This document shows, one piece after another, positions 18,129 through 27,768 of a DNA stretch of 64,000 nt; position 1 is the stretch's first letter; every line of letters starts with the position of its first letter. This stretch comes from Njordibacter sp028825405. GTDB lineage: Bacteria; Pseudomonadota; Gammaproteobacteria; Pseudomonadales; Balneatricaceae. Under the pieces are notes generated by a model. It was not told the DNA's origin. It did no database searches and saw only the letters and a program-made list of their open reading frames with translations. The DNA lies in NCBI RefSeq assembly GCF_047730065.1, contig NZ_CP159829.1:1612001-1676000 (forward strand), given 5' to 3'. Both the position numbers and the translations under genes were made by a program.

Positions 18129-20768
18129 TTAACGGTTTGTCAAAGCTTTACTGACGACTTCGAACACATCTTTACTCAGCTCAGTTTGGTGCAAGCGTTG
18201 TAGTTGAGCTTGCATCAATTGTTGGCGACCTAAAGTGTGCCGTTTAAAACGACCTAAGGGCTTAGCTAGGTTAGCTGCCATCATTGGATTGCTCGCATTT
18301 AAGCGTAACACCATGTCGGCAACAAATTCATAACCACTGCCATCAGCCGCATGGAAGTTAATAGCACTGCGCATAAAACTGCCCACCACACTTCGCACTT
18401 TATTCGGATTGCGTAGATCAAATGCTGGATGCTCAAGCAGTGCTTTTACATGCCCTAGGCGACCTCTTAGGTTAGCCCCAGCCTGCATTGCAAACCACTG
18501 ACCTAAGACCTGCGCATCACCCTGCCAACGCTGATAAAAATCAGCCAACAAAGGAGTGGATAAATCAGCATTTTTTTGGCCAATTAATATGCTCAGAGCG
18601 GCACCCACATCAGTCATATTTGCCTGCAGTGCATATTGTGTTTGGGCCAAGGTCTGGTAAGAGGCTTTATTTAACGTATTCAAATACCCTAGACAGGTGT
18701 TTTTGAGGGCCCGTTGCCCGATGGCCTCCCCTGTTTGGCTAAACGAGCCGATATTATGGCAACGCTGGTAGCAGGCGAGTAATTCATTTTCTAGTGCCAT
18801 TGCAATGGCAAGACGCATAGTTTCGCGACCAGTATGGATCTGATCCACATCAACTGTGGCTTGGGTTTCAGCCAAATAGGCTTCACTAGGCAATTGCACT
18901 AACTTGGCGACCATCGCTGGATCTAAAGCTTCATCCACTAGACTGCTACGCAACATGGTCACTAAGGCTTCATCGAGGTGGTAGTCTGTGGTGGCAGACA
19001 TCGCTTGCCGAGTCGCCTCTATTAGCAGCCTCTGGCAAGCCTCCCAGCGAGAAAACCCGTCTTGGTCCTTACTCGCAAGTAACAATAATTGCGTTTGCGT
19101 GTAGGCATAATTTAATTTCACAGGGGCAGAAAAACCCCTTAATAACGATGGTATTGGGTGCTCATTAATACCTTCAAATATAAAAGTTTGCCTTGCCTGG
19201 GTAATATTGAGAACACAGTTATGACCTTGCACCATGCCACCTGTCTGCAATTGCAACGGCATTTCCAGGCCTTGGGCATCTAATAATGCCATCCGTAACG
19301 GCAGATGAAATGGTGATTTTTCCTGACATTCGGCCGTGGCTGGTGTCGATTGTTCTATGGTTAGGCAATATTGCTGATTGGCCGCGTCATAAGTGTCAGT
19401 CACCTCTAAGGTTGGGGTCCCTGCCTGGCTATACCAGTGTTTGAACTGGCTTAAGTCTATGCCACTCGCATCGGCCATAGCGGCCACAAAATCATCCGTG
19501 GTGACCGCTTGACCATCGTGCCGGTCAAAATACAGATCACTACCCTTACGAAATAATTCAGCACCCAAAAGGGTGTGGATCATGCCTACCACTTCAGCAC
19601 CTTTCTCATACACGGTGACAGAATAAAAATTATTGATTTCCATGTAAGATGCAGGCCGAATTGGATGTGCCATAGGGCCTGCATCTTCAGCAAATTGATG
19701 GGTACGCAACAGAGTCACATCTTCGATGCGCTTTACAGCAGCAGAGTAAGTATCTGAGGTGTATTGAGCATCACGGAAGACGGTGAAACCTTCCTTTAAA
19801 CTCAGCTGAAACCAATCTCGACAAGTGACTCGGTTACCCGACCAATTATGAAAATACTCGTGCGCTACTATGCCTTCTATGCGCTCAAACGTCGCATCAC
19901 TACTGGTGGCTGGGTCGGCTAATACGCAATCAGAATTAAAGATGTTAAGGCCTTTATTTTCCATGGCCCCCATATTGAAATCATCCACAGCAACGATCAT
20001 AAATAAGTCTAAGTCATACTCTCGCCCATACTTTTGCTCATCCCAAAGCATAGAGCGCTTGAGCGCACTTAGGGCGTGATCACACTTGTGACTATTATGG
20101 GCTTCTACAAAAATCTGAAGGTCGACTTGGCGCCCAGATTGGGTAGTAAATAGGTCATCTTGACGCACTAAGTCGCCAGCGACCATGGCAAATAAGTAGG
20201 CTGGCTTAGGAAAAGGGTCATGCCACACGGCAAAATGCTCACCATTATCTAAGTCGCCATGCTCTAATGGATTACCATTGGCCAATAATATGGGATAGGT
20301 GGTTTTATCTGCACTAATGCGCGTGGTAAATATTGACAAGGCATCTGGTCGATCTAGGTAATAGGTAATATTTCGAAAACCTTCCGCCTCACATTGTGTG
20401 CAATACATGCCCCCCGATTTATACAGCCCTTCTAAACTGGTATTTAGTTGTGGCTGAATAAGGCATTCTGTGGTTAATTCAAAGGTGTCAGGACACTGAT
20501 GAACAGATAAAACGGAGCCTTCTAAATCATAGCTTGAAGCGTCTAAAATGAGACCATTCATCATCACTTCTTGCAGTTTAATGTCTTTTCCACCTTGCAG
20601 CGCAAGCTCTGACGAAGGGTTATTAGACGCTGGATTACGCTTAACCTTCAGGCGTGCGACCACCGAGGTATATTCATCACCAATACGAATATCGAGATCA
20701 GTGGTTTCAATAGTAAACACCGGCACCTGATAATCTTTTAAATAGATTACTTGAGAATTTGTAGTCAT
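18129..20768 (-). CDS. pepN: Aminopeptidase N (M1 family)
   Basis: Zinc aminopeptidase that trims N-terminal residues in the cytoplasm. 879 aa, near the E. coli length of 870. Exopeptidase motif GAMEN (in NMGAMENKG) and zinc motif H303-E-Y-F-H307 with the downstream Glu are visible; C-terminal M1 domain repeats follow. Its start overlaps the stop of the preceding DUF2797 gene by 4 bases (ATGA), consistent with one operon running from nadK leftwards. Confidence 0.97.
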   Translation of the reverse strand: MTTNSQVIYLKDYQVPVFTIETTDLDIRIGDEYTSVVARLKVKRNPASNNPSSELALQGGKDIKLQEVMMNGLILDASSYDLEGSVLSVHQCPDTFELTTECLIQPQLNTSLEGLYKSGGMYCTQCEAEGFRNITYYLDRPDALSIFTTRISADKTTYPILLANGNPLEHGDLDNGEHFAVWHDPFPKPAYLFAMVAGDLVRQDDLFTTQSGRQVDLQIFVEAHNSHKCDHALSALKRSMLWDEQKYGREYDLDLFMIVAVDDFNMGAMENKGLNIFNSDCVLADPATSSDATFERIEGIVAHEYFHNWSGNRVTCRDWFQLSLKEGFTVFRDAQYTSDTYSAAVKRIEDVTLLRTHQFAEDAGPMAHPIRPASYMEINNFYSVTVYEKGAEVVGMIHTLLGAELFRKGSDLYFDRHDGQAVTTDDFVAAMADASGIDLSQFKHWYSQAGTPTLEVTDTYDAANQQYCLTIEQSTPATAECQEKSPFHLPLRMALLDAQGLEMPLQLQTGGMVQGHNCVLNITQARQTFIFEGINEHPIPSLLRGFSAPVKLNYAYTQTQLLLLASKDQDGFSRWEACQRLLIEATRQAMSATTDYHLDEALVTMLRSSLVDEALDPAMVAKLVQLPSEAYLAETQATVDVDQIHTGRETMRLAIAMALENELLACYQRCHNIGSFSQTGEAIGQRALKNTCLGYLNTLNKASYQTLAQTQYALQANMTDVGAALSILIGQKNADLSTPLLADFYQRWQGDAQVLGQWFAMQAGANLRGRLGHVKALLEHPAFDLRNPNKVRSVVGSFMRSAINFHAADGSGYEFVADMVLRLNASNPMMAANLAKPLGRFKRHTLGRQQLMQAQLQRLHQTELSKDVFEVVSKALTNR

Positions 20769-21607
20769 GAGTTGAATTGCACCAAATAAGAAGAATATTT
20801 GCGGACGTTAATCACTACCGTGTCAAAAATGAGGTATTGGCCCTTAATACCCATCAACTTTGCTTCTAACACAGGCTCTTTATCAAGGTTGTGTGAGTTA
20901 ATTTTTTCAGGGTAGGCTAATACGGGGTAACGCATACTAATGGCGGCTGTATCTAGCCACTGGTAATCTGTTTGATCTAACCCACCTAATAGGACATCTA
21001 GGTCAGCCTCTGATTGGTTTAATAACAGGTCAGCTGCATGGGACATATCAATGGTTTCGGCATCACTTTTGAGCAGCTTACGCCAGTTAGTTTTGTCGGC
21101 AACGTAATGCTTGAGGACCGTCTCTACCTGTCCTGACAATTTGCGCGTGGCTACTTGCATAATAGGCATCGCCTGCGAAGCCCCTTGATCAAGCCAGCGG
21201 GTGGGCATTTGATTAACCCGAGTAATACCTACTTTTAGGCCAGATGAATTAGCCAAATAGACAATATGAGGTTGCATACAAAAGGCCTGACCCCAAGCTT
21301 CATCACGGCAAGTACCCGCATCAAAGTGGCACCTTTCTGGACTCATGATGCATAAATCACATTGAGGCAATTTTTGCATGCAAGGAAAACAATAACCTTG
21401 GCTATAACTCTTTTTAGTTTTGCGTCCACAATGGCTACAATTGATCTGCCCGAGATGCTCCAGACGAATGGTTTCACCTATGAGCGGATTGAGATGTAAT
21501 TTTTGATCGCCCAAAACCAAGGTGTACTGCACCTGAGCATTGGGCACGGCGTCTATATGGGTGGTCAGCTTTGCTAGATGCCCAGTGAGTCGATGAGTCA
21601 TTTGCAT
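20765..21607 (-). CDS. DUF2797 family protein
   Basis: 280 aa. Cys-rich centre with CSHCGRKTKKSYSQGYCFPC followed by more Cys (CDLC, CHFDAGTCRDE), which looks like a zinc-binding region, then a GIY-YIG-like segment (IVYLANSSGLKVGITR) with conserved ThrRW. No known reaction. It lies between the DUF1315 gene and pepN, with ATGA overlap to pepN, as in Pseudomonas. Confidence 0.85.
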   Translation of the reverse strand: MQMTHRLTGHLAKLTTHIDAVPNAQVQYTLVLGDQKLHLNPLIGETIRLEHLGQINCSHCGRKTKKSYSQGYCFPCMQKLPQCDLCIMSPERCHFDAGTCRDEAWGQAFCMQPHIVYLANSSGLKVGITRVNQMPTRWLDQGASQAMPIMQVATRKLSGQVETVLKHYVADKTNWRKLLKSDAETIDMSHAADLLLNQSEADLDVLLGGLDQTDYQWLDTAAISMRYPVLAYPEKINSHNLDKEPVLEAKLMGIKGQYLIFDTVVINVRKYSSYLVQFNS

Positions 21608-21609
21608 AA

Positions 21610-21864
21610 TTAGTGTATTTTAATCACTTGTTCTGCAGGTGTTTCAGGCACTGAACTAGTGCTCGCACATTTATCAGACATATAACCTGAGTGCTGTGTG
21701 GCATCAAGCTTCATCGTTTGGTAACGCAAAACAGCTTCCAGACAGGAGGCTTTTTGATCTTGACTCAACACTCTACCATCGGGCCATTTTCCGGTCTCAA
21801 TAGCCGTTTTCAAGCGTAGATAGACTTCTGGTGTTAGTTGGGCAATGAGTTGATTGTATTCCAT
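21610..21864 (-). CDS. DUF1315 (YeaC-like) protein
   Basis: 84 aa, cytoplasmic, helical. Begins MEYNQLIAQLTPEVY and contains TGKWPDGRVLSQDQ, the family core. Strong ribosome binding site AGGAGG before the ATG. Only 2 bases separate it from the DUF2797 gene. Function unknown. Confidence 0.85.
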   Translation of the reverse strand: MEYNQLIAQLTPEVYLRLKTAIETGKWPDGRVLSQDQKASCLEAVLRYQTMKLDATQHSGYMSDKCASTSSVPETPAEQVIKIH

Positions 21865-21933
21865 CCGCCAAACCTCCTAGAAAAAACATGGGTCAAAATA
21901 ATAGCATAATTCATCTTAGGCACCGACTTTTTT

Positions 21934-22824
21934 TTAGCTTTTGTTGGATTGCAACCGACATTTGAGGGTGTGTAAAAAACCCCACCCTACGCCAGCCAAG
22001 AGCCCACCTATGTGGGCCAAATTAGCCATAGCACCAAAACCCAGTGCCGAAAACAAACCACTGATGCCCAACAGTAACCATAACAGCATAAATATGAGAA
22101 TATTTTGTGGCAAGTGATAACGCGGTGCATTAAAACGATCCATAACCCAGATATAGCCCAATAAACCGTAGATAACCCCTGATAGGCCACCGAATAAACT
22201 GGCCATTTGCCAAGCTTGAGCAACATTGCCAGACACGCTGGTGAGCAATAATAAGGTCACTAAAACTAACCCCGACTGACGCTCTATACGCCGACCCAAT
22301 TCCCACCACCACAACAAATTAAACACCATATGTAACCAGCCAAAGTGCAAAAGCACTGGGCTAATCAAGCGCCACGGTTGTTGCCATAGATGCTCAAATC
22401 CGGTCATCATAAAGGCTTGTGCTTCAAAAACGAGAGGAAAAAAGCTAAGCCACGCCACTGCTTGTAAGTGTTGACCCAATTGGGAAAGCACAGCGACCAA
22501 CACGGTGACTAAAACTACCGAAAGCGTGATCGGAGTAGTCCTCAACCACGCTCTTGGGTAGGCCATAAATGCTATTGAGAATTTAGCTTGGCTTGCTGAT
22601 GCCAGGTCCTCTGGCGATTCATGAGATTGCGGTTGGGGTTGCGACTGGCCCTGCACTAACTGCACTAAGAGCTCTTTCGCAACACCATATTGGTCAGCAT
22701 CTTGTAACCATAATTGTTGTTCATCGTTGATACAACGCACTCGATGAGGCACTTTATGTTGCCAGAGCAGTTGTGTTATTGCGCTTAGATTAACTTGAGC
22801 TGGGAAACTTTTGAGCAGTATCAT
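21934..22824 (-). CDS. Rhomboid family intramembrane serine protease (GlpG-like)
   Basis: 296 aa. An N-terminal cytoplasmic domain of about 90 residues of the GlpG type precedes six membrane helices. Catalytic dyad: Ser215 in GGLSGVIYG and His271 in NLAHIGGLLAG; the HFGWLHMVFNLLWWWELG segment carries the conserved His/Asn loop. Cleaves membrane proteins within the bilayer; substrates unknown. Its start overlaps the nadK stop by 4 bases. Confidence 0.93.
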   Translation of the reverse strand: MILLKSFPAQVNLSAITQLLWQHKVPHRVRCINDEQQLWLQDADQYGVAKELLVQLVQGQSQPQPQSHESPEDLASASQAKFSIAFMAYPRAWLRTTPITLSVVLVTVLVAVLSQLGQHLQAVAWLSFFPLVFEAQAFMMTGFEHLWQQPWRLISPVLLHFGWLHMVFNLLWWWELGRRIERQSGLVLVTLLLLTSVSGNVAQAWQMASLFGGLSGVIYGLLGYIWVMDRFNAPRYHLPQNILIFMLLWLLLGISGLFSALGFGAMANLAHIGGLLAGVGWGFLHTLKCRLQSNKS

Positions 22825-23726
22825 TGGCCATCATCACTGGCCCGTGCATGCCAACCTAATTTACTACGGCAACGATCATAAAAATGATTGCCCAAAGGAT
22901 GCAGCACTTTAAGCTGGGCCTCATGACGCTGAATATGCACCCTATCACCTGGCTCACAAACTATGTGAACTTGCCCATCACAGCTAATAATGGGCTGAGT
23001 GCTATTGTCTTGACCAATCAAAATTTCCAGTACTGCATTAGCCCCTACAACCAATGGCCGGCTACTTAAATTATGTGGATTCATAGGCACCAAAGCGATT
23101 GCGTCCAACCCGGGATGCATAATGGGTCCGCCAGCTGAAAGTGCATAGGCAGTGGAGCCAGTGGGAGTGGCTATAATCAAGCCATCTGCCCGGTCAAAAT
23201 AAACCGCCGTGCCATCGATTGATAAATCATAGGACAGCATACGAGCTGACTTCCCGGGATGCAGCACAATGTCGTTGAGACCACTTCCTCGACCGACCTC
23301 TTCTCCATTGCGCAACACATGGGCTGACAGCATAAACCGATGACTGGTTTCAAAATGCCCTGCCAATACGGCCTCAATCGAAGCTTCTAGTTGATCTGGC
23401 ACAATGTCTGTTAAAAAGCCTAACTTACCCCGGTTAATACCAATCATTGGCACGCCATAGGTGGCCATAACGCGAGCTGCAGATAACATGCTACCATCAC
23501 CTCCCACCACGATCACAAGATCACATTGTTGACCCAAAAAGTGCCTGTCACTGGTGCCATAACTCACATCAGTAAGGGCGTCACTCTGTAGTGAGTCTGC
23601 AATGCGCTCATCGACCCAAACTTGGCATTGACTGCGGTTCAGGCACGCGATCAGGCGTTGCAAGGTTTCGATTACTGCAGGGCTATGAAGCCTTCCAATC
23701 AAACCGATATGTTTGAATTGTGTCAC
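22821..23726 (-). CDS. nadK: NAD kinase
   Basis: Phosphorylates NAD to NADP. 301 aa. The GGDGSML motif near residue 75 holds the catalytic Asp, and the second family motif is seen in ATPTGSTAYALSAGGP. GTG start with AAGGGG upstream. Appears to lead the operon nadK, rhomboid, DUF1315, DUF2797, pepN. Confidence 0.96.
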   Translation of the reverse strand: MTQFKHIGLIGRLHSPAVIETLQRLIACLNRSQCQVWVDERIADSLQSDALTDVSYGTSDRHFLGQQCDLVIVVGGDGSMLSAARVMATYGVPMIGINRGKLGFLTDIVPDQLEASIEAVLAGHFETSHRFMLSAHVLRNGEEVGRGSGLNDIVLHPGKSARMLSYDLSIDGTAVYFDRADGLIIATPTGSTAYALSAGGPIMHPGLDAIALVPMNPHNLSSRPLVVGANAVLEILIGQDNSTQPIISCDGQVHIVCEPGDRVHIQRHEAQLKVLHPLGNHFYDRCRSKLGWHARASDDGQ

Positions 23727-23760
23727 AAACTTCCCCTTTTAAGCTGAGGCAAGTGGCTAA

Positions 23761-24210
23761 CTAAGATAAGGTTTCTTGCACTAATCCCATGAGTTCATCC
23801 TCATGGTTAAAGCGCTCAGTAAGAACTTCGCCTAAGCGAGATAGGCGGCCACTGAAGTGACCAACGTCCTGTATAGACATTTTTTCAACAGCACCATATT
23901 CGTCATCAAAAACAATAATTTTGTCAGTTGTATCGTGAATTTTTCCTAGCAGAGCGTGGGCATGAGGGGCGTGCAGATTATTGTGTTCAGCGATGTACAT
24001 TAGCAACTGCTCGTATACATTAAAGTGCCCACGAGAACTGTAATCGACCATGGCTTCGCATAGGCTGTGCAGCTCATGTATGACGTCCTCTGTGACACTC
24101 ATCTGCGGCAAAGCCACGAACTGTGTCAATAACGCCTGACGCTCTATTAACCATGCGTCGATAATGGCATCAAACGCTTCATCTAAGCTCCGGCCTTGTT
24201 CCTGCCCCAT
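23761..24210 (-). CDS. rsd: Rsd/AlgQ family anti-sigma-70 protein
   Basis: 149 aa, all-helical. It aligns with E. coli Rsd and Pseudomonas AlgQ around LCEAMVDYSSRGHFNVYEQLL and the C-terminal LGEVLTERFNHEDELM. Rsd binds sigma-70 and shifts RNA polymerase towards alternative sigma factors in stationary phase. The family call comes from pattern memory rather than a catalytic motif. It is 34 bases upstream of nadK in the same direction. Confidence 0.8.
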   Translation of the reverse strand: MGQEQGRSLDEAFDAIIDAWLIERQALLTQFVALPQMSVTEDVIHELHSLCEAMVDYSSRGHFNVYEQLLMYIAEHNNLHAPHAHALLGKIHDTTDKIIVFDDEYGAVEKMSIQDVGHFSGRLSRLGEVLTERFNHEDELMGLVQETLS

Positions 24211-24330
24211 CCACTGATCTCCAAGCTACGATAGCAAAAACAAAAGGGTACCCTGTTACTCTGCTCCGAACAAGACTATTTTGAAAGCGCAGTTTGGCTA
24301 TTAGATGACCTGCCCCCATTGAAACCAAAA

Positions 24331-24359
24331 AAAAGGCGAGACTCATGTCTCACCTTTTT
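24331..24359 (-). terminator. Rho-independent terminator after aceA
   Basis: Read on the minus strand, an 8-bp stem (GGTGAGAC / GTCTCGCC, one G-U pair) with an ATGA loop is followed by a run of Ts, 31 bases beyond the aceA stop. Confidence 0.85.
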
Positions 24360-24389
24360 GGCCTTGGCTAGGAAGATTGAGTGCTAGGC

Positions 24390-25985
24390 TTAGCCAAACT
24401 GATTCATGGTGTTGTCTTTGCCTGAGGCTTTAAGGGCTGCGTCGCCCGAGAAATACTCTTTATGATCATCGCCTAGGTCTGAACCTGCCATATTTTGATG
24501 CTTAACACAGGCAATGCCTTGACGAATTTCCTTACGCTGCACACCGGCAACATAACCCAACATACCTTGGTCTCCAAAGTACTCTTTAGCTAAGTTATCC
24601 GTAGACAGGGCCGCAGTGTGGTAGGTTGGTAGGGTAATCAAATGATGGAAGATACCCGCTTCACGAGCCGAATCAGCTTGGAAAGTGCGGATTTTTTCAT
24701 CTGCTGTGGCCGCTAAAGCACTGCCATCGTATGACTCTTGCATTAGATCTGCCCGCACGTATGCCGAAACATCGTCACCTGCAGCAGACATCGCATCAAA
24801 CACCTGTTGACGAAAGTTTAAGGTCCAGTTAAACGAGGGTGAATTGTTGTAGACGAGTTTGGCATTGGGAATGACTTCCCGAATGCGGCTCACCATGCCA
24901 CCAATTTGTGAGACGTGAGGTTTTTCGGTTTCGATCCATAATAAGTCTGCACCGTTTTGAAGGGCAGTAATACTGTCAAGCACACATCGGTCTTCACCCG
25001 TGCCTGAACGGAACTGAAATAAGTTAGATGGAAGGCGTTTAGGCCGCACTAAGGTACCATCACGATTAAGCACCACATCACCGTTATTTAAATCTGCGGT
25101 GGTGACCTCATCGCAATCTAAGAAGGAATTATATTGATCACCTAGATCCCCTTTGGTGTTAGTGACCGCGATTTGTTTGGTCAAGCCAGCACCCAATGAG
25201 TCGGTGCGAGCCACGATGACCCCATCATCCACACCCAACTCAAGAAAGGCGTAACGTACGGCCCTAATTTTGCCTAAAAAGTCCTCATGGGGCACAGTCA
25301 CTTTGCCGTCCTGATGGCCACATTGTTTTTCGTCTGACACTTGATTCTCAAGTTGGATACAACAGGCTCCCGCCTCAATCATGCGTTTAGCGAGCAAGTA
25401 AGTCGCTTCAGCATTTCCAAAACCCGCATCGATGTCTGCAATAATAGGCACCACATGGGTCACAAAACCATCGATTTTAGCCTGAATCACTTTTTGTTCA
25501 GTTGCATCATTGGCCTCCCGAGCCGCATCTAGGGCGCGAAACAGCCCACCCAACTCACGGGCATCTGCTTGACGCAAAAACGTATACAACTCTTCGATTA
25601 AGGCGGATACAGAAGTTTTTTCATGCATTGATTGGTCTGGCAATGGGCCAAAATCGGATCTTAGGGCTGCCACCATCCAACCCGATAGATACAAGTAACG
25701 GCGATCAGTGTTATCAAAATGTTTTTTTATAGAGATCATCTTTTGCTGACCAATAAAACCATGCCAACAACCTAATGATTGTGTGTATTTAGAACTATCT
25801 TGGTCGTAAGCATCCATGTCTGCACGCATTATGCCTGCGGTGTAACGGGCAATATCTAAACCCGTTTGAAAACGGTTTTGAGCTTTCATCCGAGCTGCGG
25901 ACTCAGGATTAATAGCATCCCAAGCGCTGCCTTGAGCAGCCTTTAGGTTAGCGACAGCTTGAATATCATCTTGATATTGCGACAT
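24390..25985 (-). CDS. aceA: Isocitrate lyase
   Basis: Splits isocitrate to succinate and glyoxylate, the first glyoxylate-shunt step. 531 aa, the longer Pseudomonas-type enzyme rather than the 434-aa E. coli form. The signature KQC222GHQDGK holds the catalytic Cys; IADIDAGFGN and the conserved WIETEKP are present. Ribosome binding site TGAGGA precedes the ATG. Divergent from a LysR regulator and close to malate synthase. Confidence 0.97.
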   Translation of the reverse strand: MSQYQDDIQAVANLKAAQGSAWDAINPESAARMKAQNRFQTGLDIARYTAGIMRADMDAYDQDSSKYTQSLGCWHGFIGQQKMISIKKHFDNTDRRYLYLSGWMVAALRSDFGPLPDQSMHEKTSVSALIEELYTFLRQADARELGGLFRALDAAREANDATEQKVIQAKIDGFVTHVVPIIADIDAGFGNAEATYLLAKRMIEAGACCIQLENQVSDEKQCGHQDGKVTVPHEDFLGKIRAVRYAFLELGVDDGVIVARTDSLGAGLTKQIAVTNTKGDLGDQYNSFLDCDEVTTADLNNGDVVLNRDGTLVRPKRLPSNLFQFRSGTGEDRCVLDSITALQNGADLLWIETEKPHVSQIGGMVSRIREVIPNAKLVYNNSPSFNWTLNFRQQVFDAMSAAGDDVSAYVRADLMQESYDGSALAATADEKIRTFQADSAREAGIFHHLITLPTYHTAALSTDNLAKEYFGDQGMLGYVAGVQRKEIRQGIACVKHQNMAGSDLGDDHKEYFSGDAALKASGKDNTMNQFG

Positions 25986-26377
25986 GACAATTCCTCAGTT
26001 GGGTAATAATTATTATAATTTCGGTTTCGAGCCATAAAATAAAACGTCACTCCAGAAGTGACAAAACAACTCATAACTCTAGTTTAGAGGGGTCTTGATG
26101 CTTATGACAGCCATCAAAGCTAATGCCTACTATTCACAAAACAAATAGCAAAGTAAAATGCATATAGGAATAAATCGAAAGCCTCGACAGGCAGTACTTC
26201 CCGTGGCATAATTTATCTTAGTTATAGAACTTAATGTTTGTATTATGAAAATGAATAATGCCTTTACTTTTGGGCATTAAAGCGCATCAAAACAAAACGA
26301 AATGAAACACAGTAAAACCTAAGTTGACTTAGTTAAGCTAAACTAGCTTGAGTTAACTGAATTTCTTGGAGGTGCAC
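25986..26377. promoter_or_regulatory. Divergent control region between aceA and the LysR gene
   Basis: About 390 bases of AT-rich DNA with no gene. It must hold the aceA promoter and the regulator promoter. LysR proteins normally bind T-N11-A palindromes in such gaps; several AT-rich candidates exist here but none is decisive. Confidence 0.5.
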
Positions 26378-27322
26378 GTGGGTATCGATCGCGTTGATCT
26401 TAATTTATTAGTTTATTTAGACGCTCTATTAAAAGAGCGCAATGTAACTAAAGCAGCCAATCAACTTGGCCTCAGCCAACCTGCCATGAGTAATGGTTTA
26501 AGGCGCTTAAGAGAGGTTTTTGAAGACCCCCTGCTCATCCGCACTAGTGACGGCATGACGCCCACTGAGAGAGCTCTAGGGTTACAACCAACCATACGCG
26601 AAGTTTTGGCCACCATTGACAAGGCTGTGCAACCACAAGCTGCCTTTGATGCACTCACCTCGACCCGTGTGTTTCGGATTATGGCCAGCGACTATTCAGA
26701 ACCCACGCTCATCCCTCCTCTGGTTGAGCGTTTGCGTAAAGAAGCGCCAGGCATTAGCTTGGATATAATGACGCCTTCAGACGTCGACTTTTATGATGTA
26801 GAGCAAGGTAAAGTAGACCTAGTTATTAATCGCTTTGATTCGATGCCGCAGTCTTTCCACCAAAAGATTCTTTGGCGCGACCAATTTATCTGCCTCATGA
26901 GTCGTGATAACCCAATGGCTAAAAATTTCACCTTAGCTAGCTATTTAAAAGCTCACCACATTTGGGTGAGTAAGACGGGCATGGGTGCTGGAGTGGGCAT
27001 GAACCCCAAAGACGTACAGCGTCGCGGGTGGGTTGATAATGCTTTATCAGAGCTAGGCAAGACACGTAACATTCGCGTCTTTACGCGCCATTATCAAGCC
27101 GCAGTGCAACTTGCTAACCAAAAAGACCTCATTGTTACCCTACCTCGCAAGGCGACTTTGCAAACGATGAACAATGATGACGTGGTCATCTTAGACCCAC
27201 CCTTTCCAATTCCTGAAATGACCTTAACGATGGCGTGGAGCCCACTATTACAGCACAATCCAGCCCATCGATGGATTCGCGGTTTGATTACTGAAGTAGC
27301 GCGAGAAATCGACGAGGCGTAA
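26378..27322 (+). CDS. LysR-type transcriptional regulator
   Basis: 314 aa. N-terminal winged helix-turn-helix (LNLLVYLDALLKERNVTKAA, then LGLSQPAMSNGLRRLRE) followed by a LysR substrate-binding domain from about residue 90. Start chosen at the GTG at 26378 because GGAGG lies 5 bases before it; a TTG reading from 26366 would swallow that site. NodD/PcaQ-like first helix. Its place between aceA and glcB suggests that it controls the glyoxylate shunt; the effector is unknown. Confidence 0.9.
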   Translation: MGIDRVDLNLLVYLDALLKERNVTKAANQLGLSQPAMSNGLRRLREVFEDPLLIRTSDGMTPTERALGLQPTIREVLATIDKAVQPQAAFDALTSTRVFRIMASDYSEPTLIPPLVERLRKEAPGISLDIMTPSDVDFYDVEQGKVDLVINRFDSMPQSFHQKILWRDQFICLMSRDNPMAKNFTLASYLKAHHIWVSKTGMGAGVGMNPKDVQRRGWVDNALSELGKTRNIRVFTRHYQAAVQLANQKDLIVTLPRKATLQTMNNDDVVILDPPFPIPEMTLTMAWSPLLQHNPAHRWIRGLITEVAREIDEA

Positions 27323-27768
27323 GAGCTCTCGCATTAGCACCAAAGCTGCCGAAACAGCATAAGTACCCACTAGACATGACAGAGTTGGAATGGGATGGGT
27401 TGGGCTGGTTAACGCGCGCAAAAAACCATGGACTGTGAACTGGCAGCTCTAAGGCCGAGGCTGCCAGCTTATAGGCCTTATTAGGTGTCCCGTCACCTAA
27501 ATTAATCTCCTAAACTCATCTGCGAAGCTAGCACTTGTTTTAATTGCTATTTTCAGAATCTGTTTTTTAGAAACTGTTTTTAGATTTTGGTTTTTAGATT
27601 CCTAAATGATCGTTTGCATCATCAAGACATTTACTATTTCTAAAGCAAATACCCAATATATTGCCATACGACCAAAGACTCATGAGTCATTTTAGTTGTT
27701 TCCTATATAATGCTTTCGTACACTATAAGAAACTTTACGCATTATTAATAATATTCAGGGGCTTGGAG
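27323..27768. other. Intergenic region between the LysR gene and glcB
   Basis: No gene seen. An 8-bp stem CTGGCAGC / GCTGCCAG with a 12-base loop lies at 27440-27467 and could end the LysR transcript, although no T run follows directly. The right half (27520-27740) is very AT-rich and probably contains the glcB promoter. Confidence 0.5.
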